From contig NC_073695.1 in assembly GCF_029784165.1 (NCBI RefSeq), positions 157,116,180-157,180,179 on the forward strand: 64,000 nt of DNA, in the 5' to 3' direction. Shown piece after piece: positions 53,555 to 64,000 of this stretch. The position numbers were made by a program, and so were the translations under genes. Below the pieces are notes generated by a model. That model saw nothing but the letters and a program-made list of their open reading frames with translations, ran no database searches and had not been told where the DNA came from. This DNA comes from Wyeomyia smithii (Eukaryota > Arthropoda > Insecta > Diptera > Culicidae). Each line of letters opens with the position of its first letter. The stretch's first letter is position 1.

Positions 53555-56300
53555 ATGGCAGAGAATTCCCCCCGAAACTGCCAAACCTGTGACCGAACGG
53601 CCCTACCGGCGGACGACAACATACAGTGCGGCCTCTGCAAGTTGTGGGAGCACGCGGAATGCGCTGGCATCGACATGCATACCCGACAGCCGGGTGTTTT
53701 ATATGTGTGCGGTAAATGCTCGTTGCAGGGGAAGTCCGACCACTTGAAAGTACCCGAAATTGGTGGCCGCACGACTCGATCAAGTTCCAAACCAGGATCT
53801 AAGGCAAGTTCTAAGGTAGGATCGACAAGAAGTTGTAAGAAGGGAAAATCGAATCCTGGTGGCAGTGTAACGTCGAGTGTACGTGCTGCAATATTAACGG
53901 AGCAGCTGAAACTCGTCGAGAAGGAGCAGAAGATGCAGGAACTAGCCCTCCAAGAAGAGCAGGATGTTCGGAACCGACTGTTGGACGAAGGAGAACGCCA
54001 ATTGGAGGAGAAAAAGCGTCTTCGAGAGCGAAGATTAAAGGAGGAGTTAGAATTGAAGCAAAAAGAACAACAGATTAGGAAGGAATCTTTAGAAAAGCGG
54101 CAAGCGCTCATCCGGCACATAGCAGAGGCTAGTAGCAGAGGTGGTTCCATCGTCAACTCAAACCAGATGGTGGAAGATTGGTTAAACAGACAGGACGCTG
54201 GACAATCAAACGGAAATCTACTGGGGAATCCAAACAACCCCAACGTGACCCCGATACCCGATGTCCCAGCGGATCCCCCTTTCCTCCGTTGACACCAACA
54301 CCGCTACCACACCGAGGTCTGCCCACAGTTTCAGGGGCCCCCTGACAATCCAATCCACCGGCTCCCCCGCCGTTGTCACCGATTCCATCGGCCTTTCCCG
54401 GTACACCAGCTGTGCCACAGCCATCAAGTCCACCGGCTCCGTTGCCGCTGCCATCGAACCCGCCTGTTCCCGTACCGCAGACTCCGATTCCATCCGGAAT
54501 TCCCGGTACGCCAGGGGATCCGCAGCCAACGTATCTGCCCTCTCCGTCGCCTCAGCTACCACAACCCGTTGACCCGACTCAACCTTCTTCGGCCAGCCCC
54601 GTTCCCCTCGTTCGCGTATTAACACAAGCACAAATAGCGGCGAGGCAAGTTTTAGCCAAAGATTCGCCCTTGTTTAGCGGGAGCCCGGAGGACTGGCCCT
54701 TATTTATAAGTAATTTTGAACAGTCTACGACCACCTGCGGTTATTCAGATGCGGAAAACCTAGTACGCCTTCAGCGGTGTTTGAAAGGACACGCACTAGA
54801 GTCCGTACGAAGTCGCTTACTCCTGCCGGTGAGCGTACCGCACGTCGTTCAGACTCTGCGTACGTTATTTAGAAGACCTGATTTCCTGATTAGGTCGCAA
54901 TTGAGCAAGATTAATCAAATTCCCTCGCCGCGACACGACCGACTGGAAACGGTCATTCACTTTGGCCTAGCAGTGCAGAATCTTGTTGATCACCTCAAAG
55001 CGGGACAGCAACTCAATCATCTCGCGAATCCTGTGCTTTTACAGGAACTGGTGGAGAAATTGCCCGGTTCAATGCGTCTTGACTGGGCAGTTTACAAAAA
55101 CAATCATCCGCCTGCAACGTTGGACACCTTTGGCATCTTCATGTCTGGTTTGGTCACAGCGGCAAGCGAAGTTAGTTTCAGTATTTTTTTTTTTTTATTC
55201 TCGCTTATTTTCCGTCGGTCTATTTCCGCCACTGTTGTGGCCAATCACCGACGCCCAGGGAGGCGACTCCACACCCAGGACCCTAACTCACGACCCGTTT
55301 ATTAACGGACCGGCGCCAACGGCTTTACTTCCTCATGCGATGGAAGGCGTGATCCAAGAGATTTTTCGCCTCAGAAAATCTCCCGGTGTCGGCTAGGATT
55401 GAATCTAGACCAGTTGGGTTGGTTGTGAGTGGATCACGCCACCTCACAACCATCAACACCTATGTCGGCGGTGGGATTCTAACCCAGGCGTCGAGCGTGG
55501 TTGGCTGAGACGTTACCAACCACACTAGGCCCCCGCTCATCTGAAGTTAGTTTTAGTATTCCAGGAGGGAGCTCTCAGAAATACATCACGTACACTGAAG
55601 TCAAAAACAGTAAGCCTAAGGGTAACACGGGCGTCGTTCAGGCACATTCTGCAGAGCAGCCGACAGCTCCAACCACTAACAAAACCTCCACCGGCGCGAA
55701 ACCGGACAAGCAGTGCCAAGCGTGCGGTCGAACCGGCCATCGAGTTGCTGAGTGTCATCAATTCGGGGGAGCCAGTTTAGACGAACGGTGGAAGCTAGTC
55801 CAGCAGAAAGAACTTTGTAGAACCTGCCTCAATAGTCACGGCAAGTGGCCGTGCCGATCCTGGAAAGGCTGTGGTGTCCAGGAATGTCGCCAGAAACACC
55901 ATACACTTTTACACTCCGACACGTCCTGCGATCGATCCGTTTCAGCTAGTCACGTAACCTCCGGTAATTTTCAGTGGCCACTTTTCCGCATTCTTCCCGT
56001 GGTTCTGTATGGCAACCATTCCTCCCAAGTTGTCTACGCCTTCATCGATGAAGGATCGTCCTACACTCTCCTGGATGAATCAGTTGCGAAAGGTCTGGGA
56101 GTCGCGGGGAAAACAGATCCGCTCACCTTGAAGTGGACCGGAAACGTGACACGGGTCGAACCGACCTCGCAATGTGTCCAGCTTGATATCTCCGGCAAAA
56201 ATATAAATTCCCGATACACTCTTTTCAATGTCCGGACGGTTAGTCGACTAGTTCTTCCTACCCAAAGCATGAAGTACCAGGAGCTAGCTAAGCGCTTTAA
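53555..56300 (+). pseudogene. BEL-2 gag and protease region, broken
   Basis: Same layout as the BEL-1 gag: PHD-like finger, coiled coil, frameshift near 54269, TGA at 54343, DUF1759-type domain, SINE, CCHC knuckle and aspartic protease motif, then the frameshift before pol at about 56300. No coding difference from BEL-1 was noticed outside the SINE. Confidence 0.88.
55186..55542 (-). mobile_element. tRNA-derived SINE inside BEL-2 gag
   Basis: Same insert and same flanking 18-bp repeat (55168-55185, 55543-55560) as in BEL-1, with one substitution at 55533 (C; T at 42524). Confidence 0.9.
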
Positions 56301-59300
56301 TATGAGTCGATCGAACCCAAGCTTCTCATCGGCTTGGATAATTTGAAACTGGGAGTTCCGCTCAAGCTGCGAGAAGGAGGGCAAACTCATCCGATTGGGG
56401 CAAAGTGCCGTCTAGGTTGGAGTGTCTACGGTTACGTCCCAAATCAGTCGTCGCATTCAGCAATCGTTGGATTTCACGTCGGAGCGGTCTCAGATCGCGA
56501 CCGCGAACTCAACGAACAGCTCCATGACTATTTCACGCTTGAAGACAACGGAGTCACCATTCCAAGTCCTGAATTGGAATCCGAAGATGAGAAACGAGCG
56601 ATACGGTTACTACAGGAGACTACACGACGCACGCCCGAGGGAGCACATTTCGAAACCGGATTACTGTTTAAAACGGACGATCCAAACTTTCCTGACAGTT
56701 ATCCCATGGCTGTCCGACGTCTGGAGGCACTTGAGCGTAGACTTCAACGAGAACCAGCGCTGAAAGAACGTGTGCACCAGCAAGTATTAGACTACGAACG
56801 GAAAGGATACACACACCGTGCAACTCTTGCCGAATTGACTTCCGTTGAGGCAAATCGTGTATGGTACCTTCCCCTAGGTGTCGCTACAAACCCCAAAAAA
56901 CCAGACAAAATCCGGCTGATCTGGGATGCGGCGGCCAAGGTGGGGGAAGTCTCCTTTAACTCCCGTCTCTTAAAAGGACCCGACCTACTAGTCGCGCTCC
57001 CGACGGTCCTCAGCCAGTTTCGCCAATTTCCAGTGGCGCTTACTGGTGACGTCATGGAAATGTTTCATCAGCTGCGAATGCGTTTTCCTGACTGTCAATC
57101 GCAACGTTTCCTTTTCCGGTTTTGTTCCTCGGATAACCCCCAAGTCTACGTCATGGACGTCGCTACATTTGGGGCGTGCTGTTCCCCGGCGTCGGCACAG
57201 TACGTAAAGAACCTTAACGCCGATGAGTTCGCTAGCGATTATCCAAGAGCAGCAGACGCCATCAAGAAAAAGCATTACGTCGACGACTACTTGGACAGCT
57301 TCAAGACGATCGAGGAGGCGATTACAGTCGTGAACGAGGTCAGGCTTTTGCAGTCCAAGGGAGGCTTCACTTTACGGCGATTCCTTTCCAATGAATCCGA
57401 AGTGCTGCGAGGAATAGGTGAAGTAGCTGAAGAGGAATCTAAAAGCCTTCATATGGAACGAGAGGGCAAGTCCGAATCGTTACTTGGGATGCAATGGATC
57501 CCGAAAGAAGATGTGTTCATCTACTCCTTCGGAACACGCGATGATTTACAGGCCATCCTGCATCCAGATCATATGCCCACCAAGCGTGAAGTGGCCAAGG
57601 TGGTCATGAGCCTTTTCGATCCGCTCGGTCTAATCGCGTATTTCCTGGTTCACGGTAAAATCTTTATCCAGGAGCTCTGGGCGCGTGGAGTCGGCTGGGA
57701 TCAAGAAATCCCCCAAGAACTAAATGGACGTTGGCGACAATGGGTGTGCTTACTCCAGCAACTGGGTCAACTTCGCATTCCTCGGAGCTACTTCCAACCG
57801 ACACATGACTATTCTCGTCTGCAAATCCACGTCTTGGCTGATGCTAGCGAAACCGCTTACGCCTGTGCAGTGTACTTCCGCTTGGAGACGTCCCGCGGCA
57901 TAGAAGTGACACTTGCTAAAGCCAAAACTAAAGTTGCCCCGTTGAAAACACTATCTATTCCTCGTCTCGAACTGAAAGCGGCAGTTTTGGGCGTACGCTT
58001 GATGAACACGGTCCTGAAACGTCATACCTTCGTGGTTTGTCAACGCTACTGTTGGAGTGATGCAACCACTGTCCTCGCGTGGGTGCGCTCCACCGATCAT
58101 CGGCGTTATCATAAATATGTAGCCGTTAGGGTCGGCGAGATCTTGTCATCCACGCAACAATCCGAGTGGCGCTGGGTCCCAACCAAGCTCAATGTTGCGG
58201 ATCTCGCTACAAAGTGGAACAACGGTCCGCAAATTACCATGGACAGTCCCTGGTTTCAAGGCCCGGCCTTTCTCTACGAGCTCGAAGAGGGCTGGCCCAA
58301 GCAGCAAACGATTGCCTCAACCGAGCAAGAGCTTCGTCCGTCCCATTTTCATGCCGCACACTTCTCTTCGGACATGGCATTCAACCGATTTAATCGATGG
58401 ACCAAGATGCAGCGTGTAGCTGCATATGTTCTTCGCGGGTTGAACAACTTCCCCAAGCGCCGATCGAGGGAAAACCTGCAACTCGGAAACCTAACAAGCG
58501 ACGAACTTCGACGAGCAGAAGAAATCCTCCTGAAAACGGCACAAAGCGATTTCTACGCGGAGGAAATTGCAGTTTTGGCTAAGACTCAAGGTCCACCCGA
58601 GCAGCGTCATGCAATCGTGGACAAATCCAGCTCTATCAACAAGCGGTGGCCATACCTGGACGAGAGCGGAGTTCTGCGAAGTCGGGGACGAATTGGCGCG
58701 GCACCATACGTACCGGCCGAAGCTAAGTTCCCAATCATCCTCCCCAAACAACACCTAATCACCTTCCTTATTGTAGACTGGTACCACCGCCGTTTCCGTC
58801 ATGCCTACCGAGAAACCATTTTCAACGAAATCCGCCAACGGTTCGAGATTTCAAACCTGAGACGACTACTGGAGAAAGTTCAGAAAGCGTGCGCTTTCTG
58901 TCGCGTAGCGAAGGCGATGCCAACACCACCACCAATGGCTCCGCACCCTGAGATGTGCTTGACGGCTTTCGTTCAGCCCTTCACGTTTACCGGATTAGAC
59001 TATTTCGGGCCGATACTGGCGAAGGTGGGTAGGGTCAACGTGAAGCGCTGGGTGGCACTATTCACGTGCCTCACGACTAGAGCAATCCACATGGAGGTGG
59101 TACACTCGTTAAGCACGGAGTCCTGTATCATGGCAGTACAACGTTTTGTGGCACGCAGAGGCATCCCAAGGGAATTCTGGACCGATATTGCTACCTGCTT
59201 CCAAGGCACCAGCAACGAGATGAGGGCGCTAAAAGAAGCTAGAGACAAGGCTTTATCCACAAAGTTCACGACCTCCCAAACTACCTGGAAGTTTATACCC

Positions 59301-59906
59301 CCAGCGGCACCACACATGGGCGGTGCGTGGGAGAGATTAGTTCGGTCGGTCAAGGTAGCGATTGGAGCGGTTATGGATGGCCCACGGAAACCCGATGACG
59401 AGACACTGGAGACGATTCTCCTGGAAGCGGAGGCCATGATCAACTCCAGGCCTCTCACCTTCATTCCGCTGGAATCTGCGGATCAGGAGGCAATGACCCC
59501 AAACCATTTTTTGTTGGGCAACTCTTCTGGCACGAAGTTTCTACCCACCGTAAAGCTGGACAGTCGTTCAACACTCCGAAGCAGTTGGAAGTTGGCCAAG
59601 TACATTACCGATGAGTTCTGGCGCAGGTGGCTAAAGGAGTACCTCCCCGTAATCACACGAAGATGCAAATGGTTCAAGGACGTGAAAGATCTGGAGGTAG
59701 GTGACCTAGTTTTGGTGGCTGACGGAGCGGCACGGAACCAGTGGGCTAGGGGGAGGATCGAGAGGGTGATTCCAGGACGAGACGGCAGAGTACGACAAGC
59801 ATTGGTTCGGACATCGTCAGGAACTCTACGTAGACCAGCGGTGAAGTTAGCTGTTTTGGACGTCGAGGTGAACAGTAAACCTGGCATCGGTGACTCCGGA
59901 TCTTGA
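56301..59906 (+). CDS. BEL-2 pol: RT, RNase H, integrase
   Basis: Open throughout, with the same domains as BEL-1 pol, including YVDDYLDS and the integrase D, D, E positions with the unusual TDIATCF. Two coding differences from BEL-1 were seen: Arg for Gln at 56749 (LQREPAL) and Lys for Glu at 57918 (LAKAKTK). The gag/pol frame offset is the same. Confidence 0.93.
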   Translation, partial: YESIEPKLLIGLDNLKLGVPLKLREGGQTHPIGAKCRLGWSVYGYVPNQSSHSAIVGFHVGAVSDRDRELNEQLHDYFTLEDNGVTIPSPELESEDEKRAIRLLQETTRRTPEGAHFETGLLFKTDDPNFPDSYPMAVRRLEALERRLQREPALKERVHQQVLDYERKGYTHRATLAELTSVEANRVWYLPLGVATNPKKPDKIRLIWDAAAKVGEVSFNSRLLKGPDLLVALPTVLSQFRQFPVALTGDVMEMFHQLRMRFPDCQSQRFLFRFCSSDNPQVYVMDVATFGACCSPASAQYVKNLNADEFASDYPRAADAIKKKHYVDDYLDSFKTIEEAITVVNEVRLLQSKGGFTLRRFLSNESEVLRGIGEVAEEESKSLHMEREGKSESLLGMQWIPKEDVFIYSFGTRDDLQAILHPDHMPTKREVAKVVMSLFDPLGLIAYFLVHGKIFIQELWARGVGWDQEIPQELNGRWRQWVCLLQQLGQLRIPRSYFQPTHDYSRLQIHVLADASETAYACAVYFRLETSRGIEVTLAKAKTKVAPLKTLSIPRLELKAAVLGVRLMNTVLKRHTFVVCQRYCWSDATTVLAWVRSTDHRRYHKYVAVRVGEILSSTQQSEWRWVPTKLNVADLATKWNNGPQITMDSPWFQGPAFLYELEEGWPKQQTIASTEQELRPSHFHAAHFSSDMAFNRFNRWTKMQRVAAYVLRGLNNFPKRRSRENLQLGNLTSDELRRAEEILLKTAQSDFYAEEIAVLAKTQGPPEQRHAIVDKSSSINKRWPYLDESGVLRSRGRIGAAPYVPAEAKFPIILPKQHLITFLIVDWYHRRFRHAYRETIFNEIRQRFEISNLRRLLEKVQKACAFCRVAKAMPTPPPMAPHPEMCLTAFVQPFTFTGLDYFGPILAKVGRVNVKRWVALFTCLTTRAIHMEVVHSLSTESCIMAVQRFVARRGIPREFWTDIATCFQGTSNEMRALKEARDKALSTKFTTSQTTWKFIPPAAPHMGGAWERLVRSVKVAIGAVMDGPRKPDDETLETILLEAEAMINSRPLTFIPLESADQEAMTPNHFLLGNSSGTKFLPTVKLDSRSTLRSSWKLAKYITDEFWRRWLKEYLPVITRRCKWFKDVKDLEVGDLVLVADGAARNQWARGRIERVIPGRDGRVRQALVRTSSGTLRRPAVKLAVLDVEVNSKPGIGDSGS

Positions 59907-59936
59907 GACCCTCACCAAGGTTTACGGGCGGGGGTA

Positions 59937-60512
59937 TGTCACGACGGGTCCCTGGTCGCAACGCAACGCTTCATATTGCAGCGCGGCATTCGCCGCTGAC
60001 AAAGTGACGTGAAGACCAACTGTTATAACCCGTCGGAACGTCAAGACATAAGGGAATAGGAGAAATCAAAACAGAATAATTCTTCATACAGTGACAACGT
60101 GCAATTCATTTCTCTACGCAATTCAATTTATTATTCTAGTTAAAATCTATAAAATACTATATTAAATACTAAACCTAAAGTACCACAGCTCTTAAAACTA
60201 AATTTCCTATATACAATTTTCGGGAGTGATAGTTTCTAAAATATATTTTCTGCACATGTAAGTACGGATCATTTGAGGGTTAGAAATTATTAACCTATTG
60301 CTTAAATAGAATTATATATCTACAGTTACAAGTAAGGCATAGTGGGACAGGAAAGCCAATACCACTTCCAGAATAATCACACCAAATTTGTAAGTAATCC
60401 TAAGCGAATAAGTTTGTAAAACTAGCCTAAATAAAACTTTTTCTGTAGCTTAAAGCTAACACAATATAACACACGTGTTTGCTACCATAGAGTTGGTGAT
60501 TCCAGCCCAACA
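59937..60512 (+). repeat. BEL-2 3' LTR
   Basis: 576 bp; A at 60088 where BEL-1 has G (47079). The six differences between 5' and 3' LTRs noted in BEL-1 recur here, so they predate the duplication. Confidence 0.93.
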
Positions 60513-62357
60513 GTTGCCAAATCGCCGTGCGTAAAATGCATGTGCTTTTCGGACAGCAAATTGTGCAAAAAATTGTTCAAAATTGGAGAAAATCCTTGTC
60601 GGTGAAGTTTACCCGAAAGAATGTCAATAGAAACGGAATCAAAAGCCCCCTTAATGTCCAAGAACGCAGACGCCATTTGTTCTTTGCGAGCATACGCCAG
60701 CTGAATATCTGTTGAAAGCAACGCAAGACAATCATTCCAAATCAAGCCAAATTGAGTATCTGATAGTAGACCATTTGATTCGACCCAGTGGTCTAAACGA
60801 CGGAGTATCATTTTTTCCATCAATTTCCGGATACAGGATAGCATTGCAATCGGCCTATAAGAGTTGTGATCACAAGCTGGTTTCTCTGGTTTTTGGATGG
60901 CGATCACCTTCACTTGCCTCCAATCCTGCGGTACAATGTTTTGCTCTAGGAACTTATTGAACAAGTTCAACAAACGCCTCTTGGCATTGCCGGGTAGATT
61001 CTTCAACAAGTTGAATTCGATTCTATCTAACCCAGGTGCGTTATTGTTACAGGACAGGAGGGCAACTGAAAATTCTGCCATCGTAAAAGGTGATTCTATC
61101 GCGTCGTGACCCGGAGACGTATCGCGAACAAAGTTTTGCGCAGGAACAGAGTCCGGACATACTTTCCTGGCAAAATCAAATATCCACCGACTTGAAGACT
61201 CCTCGCTTTCGTTGACCGTTACGCGATTCCGCATTCTTCGGGCTGTGTTCCAAAGAGTGCTCATCGATGTCTCCCTCGACGTCTCGTTCACGAACCGACG
61301 CCAATATCCGCGTTTCTTTGCTTTAGCCAGGCTTTTAAGCTTGGTATTAAGCTCCGAATACCGTATATAGTCGTCGGGTATACCTCCCTTCTGGAAGGCC
61401 AAAAAACGCGTCGGATCTTTGCGTGTAGACAACGGAGCACTCTTTGTCCCACCACGGAGTTGGAGGCCGCTCTTTGATCGTTACGCCGGGATATTTCTTC
61501 GTTTGGGCTTGCAACGCGGCGTCGAGGATTAAGCCCGCGAGGAGGTTGTATTCTTCAAGTGGTGGGTGATGTTGAATCGACTCGACCGCTTTTGAAATCA
61601 TTTCCTCGTATAACTTCCAATCGACATTCCGTGTGAGGTCATACGGAATGTCAATTGGTCGCATGCGAGTTGAACCGTTAGTAATTGAAATAAGAATAGG
61701 CAGATGGTCGCTACCATGAGGATCGAGCATTACCTTCCATGTGCAATCCAACCGTAGCGACGTCGAACATAAGGATAGATCCAAAGCGCTTGGGCGCGCT
61801 GGAGGTTTCGGGATACGTGTCATTTCACCATTGTTTAAAATAGTCATGTCGAAGTCATCGCAAAGGTTATAGATTAAAGAGGAGCGGTTATCATTGTAAG
61901 GAGAACCCCAAGCCACACCATGAGAGTTGAAGTCTCCCAAAATCAAACGTGGCGAGGGAAGAAGTTCTATTAAATCAAAGAGCAACCGTTGCCCAACCTG
62001 TGCTCTGGGAGGAATATATATTGAGGCAATACAAAGCTCTTTACCTTGTATTGTCATTTGACATGCGACAACTTCGATGCCTGGAATCGAGGGGAGGTTA
62101 ATACGATAGAAAGAATAGCACTTTTTAATCCCCAGAAGTACTCCTCCATATGGGGTGTCTCGATCAAGGCGAATAATATCAAAATCATGGAAGTTGAGAT
62201 CAATATTTGAAGTAAGCCAAGTTTCACAAAGGGAAAATGCATCGCATTTGTTTCTATTTATTAAAACTTTAAATGAATCCATTTTTGGTAAAATACTTCT
62301 ACAATTCCACTGTAAGACAGAGATAGAATCCTTCGTATACGCAGATGAATTAGGCAT
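60513..62357 (-). pseudogene. I-group LINE ORF2, 5' half, copy E3, with complete endonuclease start
   Basis: The ATG at 62357 overlaps the ORF1 stop (ATGCCTAA). The APE-type endonuclease is complete at its N-terminus here: VLQWNCRSILPK, FSLCETWLTS, LIGDFNSHG-type motif (LILGDFNSHG) and GSDHLPI. An extra A in the A-run at about 61405 shifts the frame; the RT half then runs from about 61410 to the BEL junction. A rearrangement near 60738 replaces the segment coding the FGFRRAKGT motif. Dead, but the only copy in the window showing the endonuclease start. Confidence 0.87.
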
Positions 62358-63727
62358 CGAAGGATACAATCGCTGCAAGGAGGGGCCATTGGGCAGTCAA
62401 CTGCTTCAAAAATGATCTAACTGTTGGGAGGAATGCTGTAAGAAAAATTTTAATTGGATCGGGTACATTGAAAGTTTCAAAAATCCAGTCCACAATGTCA
62501 GAAAATTTCACTAATCCAGAGTTTGTTTCATCAACTGGGTGTGCAAAAGGAACAACTGGGGTTTTAGATGTTCCTGGCAGTGCTGGGAACTCCTTCTGGG
62601 ACTTTAAATTTGCAAGCCCAGGAGGAGTTTGTTTCGGTTTTTCCGCAGCACTGTTTGGTTTGTTTGTAACTTTCATTTCACGTTGGGAAATCTTAGGACC
62701 TTTTTCGGGGAAGTTTAGGAAAGGAAATATTTTTCCTCTTTCTAGACGCCCCAGGATTGGCATAAGATGTTCCCGCTGGTGAATCGTCACAATCGGTTTC
62801 ATCAGAGGACAACAGATCAAAGGGGTTCGATGTTATGGTAGAAGTGGTCACGGTCTTCTTCAGCATCTCAGCGTAAGATCGCTTTGAACGCTCCTTTAGT
62901 GACCGCTTGATTTTATCTCTGCGCTGCATGTACCCCGGGCATGTGGAGATCTCATGCTGATTTTCCCCGCAGTGAATACATTTCTCAGCATTTACACTGC
63001 AAGAATCGTCCGCATGAGTTTCTCCACACTTGCTACATCGTGCCATATTGCAGCAGTAGGCGGCTGTGTGGCCTAGCTGCTTGCAATTGGTGCAATTCAT
63101 AACACGGGGTACATACAATCGCACAGGCAGACGAACCCGATCGATCGAGACGTGGCTAGGGAGAGCAGATCCGGCAAACGTAACACGAAACGAGTCTGAC
63201 GGAGTGTACACTTTTGTGCCGTTGACAAGAGAAACAGACCACAATTGCTTGCAATCTATGATCTTTACTTTAACGTCGTGACACAAATCATTTTTGAAGC
63301 AGCCAAAACCGCTTGCCAAGATACACTCGACCGACAGACTCGAATCGGTTATGACACCGTCGATCTCCACGTCTCGTGCGGGTATATAAACGCGATACTC
63401 GCGTGTGAAAAGCTCGGAGCGAGCAATAGCGTTGGCTTGTTCCAGGTCGCCGACCACGACACGGAGCTTGTTGGGTCTGGCCTTGGAGATTTCGGTCACG
63501 GCCTTGTACCCCTCCGTCAGGTCTTTCGAAATCTGCAGGATGTTTAACGGTTTCGATTTCGGTCCTGCTTTTGGCCGAAAGAAAACAGTAAAGCTGCCCT
63601 GAGATCCGTCCGGGTAAAGCCTGGGGCGAGGGGGGACTGGAGAATTAACAGAAGAAGGGTTGGCAGGAGGGACAGGGTCGGAGGGGCTCGGGGATGGTGG
63701 CACGGGAGGCGAGGGATCTACATCCAT
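62350..63727 (-). pseudogene. I-group LINE ORF1, copy E3, one frameshift
   Basis: ATG at 63727. The first 340 or so codons match the other copies, including three Cys/His knuckles (the third ends CPGYMQ instead of CPVYMQ). An extra T at about 62702 (CCTTTTTCGG) shifts the frame, and the remaining 110 codons continue in another frame to the stop at 62350. It differs from E1/E2 at scattered positions, so it is an older lineage than the E1/E2 pair. Confidence 0.88.
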
Positions 63728-64000
63728 CGCGCTAAATCTAGCGCACTAGCGCCGACAGAACACGTACCTCTTTACTTCTCCTTTCAGCAGGGTTGGTTGT
63801 CCGAACGGTCAAAGCTGCAGCCGTTACAGCCAGCAGCACCAATACAGCAGCTCCAAACAGCCACCAGCAGCGAGCCTGGTGTGTGATCACTCAGCACAGC
63901 GACACAACTCGCTGTCAACTGTTGGCTTCTTCTTTTTCCTCCTTTGTGTTGAGATTCTCGTCCACTGCTGTAGCACAAATCACTTAGCAGCCAAATCGGC
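63728..64000 (-). other. 5' UTR of copy E3 (partial)
   Basis: Matches 50676-50950 with a few substitutions. The window ends within it, so the 5' end of E3 and whether a further unit follows cannot be seen. Confidence 0.6.

Larger units (their letters stand above)
52946..60512 (+). mobile_element. BEL/Pao LTR retrotransposon BEL-2
   Basis: Copy of BEL-1 at an offset of 13,009 with the same insertion site, the same gag lesions and the same SINE, so it arose by duplication and not by a second integration. GTTGC follows at 60513-60517. Confidence 0.95.
51010..64000. repeat. Second tandem unit (E3), runs off the window
   Basis: 51010-60512 matches 38001-47503 almost perfectly at an offset of 13,009. 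From about 60735 on it diverges more and the offset from E2 grows to 13,052 through small indels: a 12-bp net loss near 60738, one base near 61406, 53 bp near 62220 and one base near 62702. Confidence 0.9.

Overview
This window is repeat DNA from an insect, most likely a culicine (Aedes-type) mosquito. That assignment rests on the mix of elements: BEL/Pao elements with a PHD-like finger in gag, I-group LINEs with RNase H, Jockey- and RTE-like LINEs, tRNA-derived SINEs, pogo-, hAT- and Harbinger-like DNA elements, and degenerate minisatellite-like repeats. I found no convincing host gene, tRNA, rRNA or CRISPR array. Nearly everything can be read as layers of transposons inserted into transposons, and many insertions still show target-site duplications (TSDs), so their relative order can be inferred.

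1-8.4 kb: the end of a Jockey-type LINE ORF2 (1-445 and 1292-1398) is split by a SINE and then a TA-flanked MITE. Next come AT-rich DNA with a 40-bp-arm foldback, an hAT-like MITE (2618-3840, 8-bp TSD), a small Harbinger-like MITE (4345-4507), and a Jockey-type gag fragment split by a complete but inactivated pogo-like transposon (5552-8402).

8.4-31.2 kb: the same gag is split again by a 22.8-kb block bounded by 25-bp inverted repeats and a TA duplication (8430-31205). Inside are tandem and inverted copies of a ~2.07-kb unit coding for a small unidentified transposon-like protein. They carry a G-rich MITE, an RTE-like LINE fragment, a 2.25-kb insertion of unknown type, a 5'-truncated I-group LINE whose truncated ORF2 is still open (16288-19901), a second copy of the TA-MITE split by another LINE (21328-25631), and minisatellite-like repeats. 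The gag zinc-knuckle region resumes at 31208.

32.3-64 kb: three head-to-tail copies of one I-group LINE on the minus strand (E1 32276-38000, E2 38001-51009, E3 51010 to beyond the window). E2 and E3 each carry a 7.57-kb BEL/Pao element at the identical site, and each BEL carries the same SINE. E2 is a 13,009-bp unit. Its 3' part and BEL match E3, while its 5' half matches E1, as expected of unequal crossing-over between E1 and E3. E1 keeps the empty BEL target site.

The elements do not form a pathway; they are layers in a nest. The only long open frames are I-group ORF1 (458 codons, E1 and E2), the I-group ORF2 at 16665-19973, and BEL pol (1190 codons, twice). The least explained parts are the 22.8-kb TA-flanked block with its repeated protein module and the 13,572-15,820 insertion. 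Coordinates and differences were read by eye; clade names come from family knowledge, not searches.
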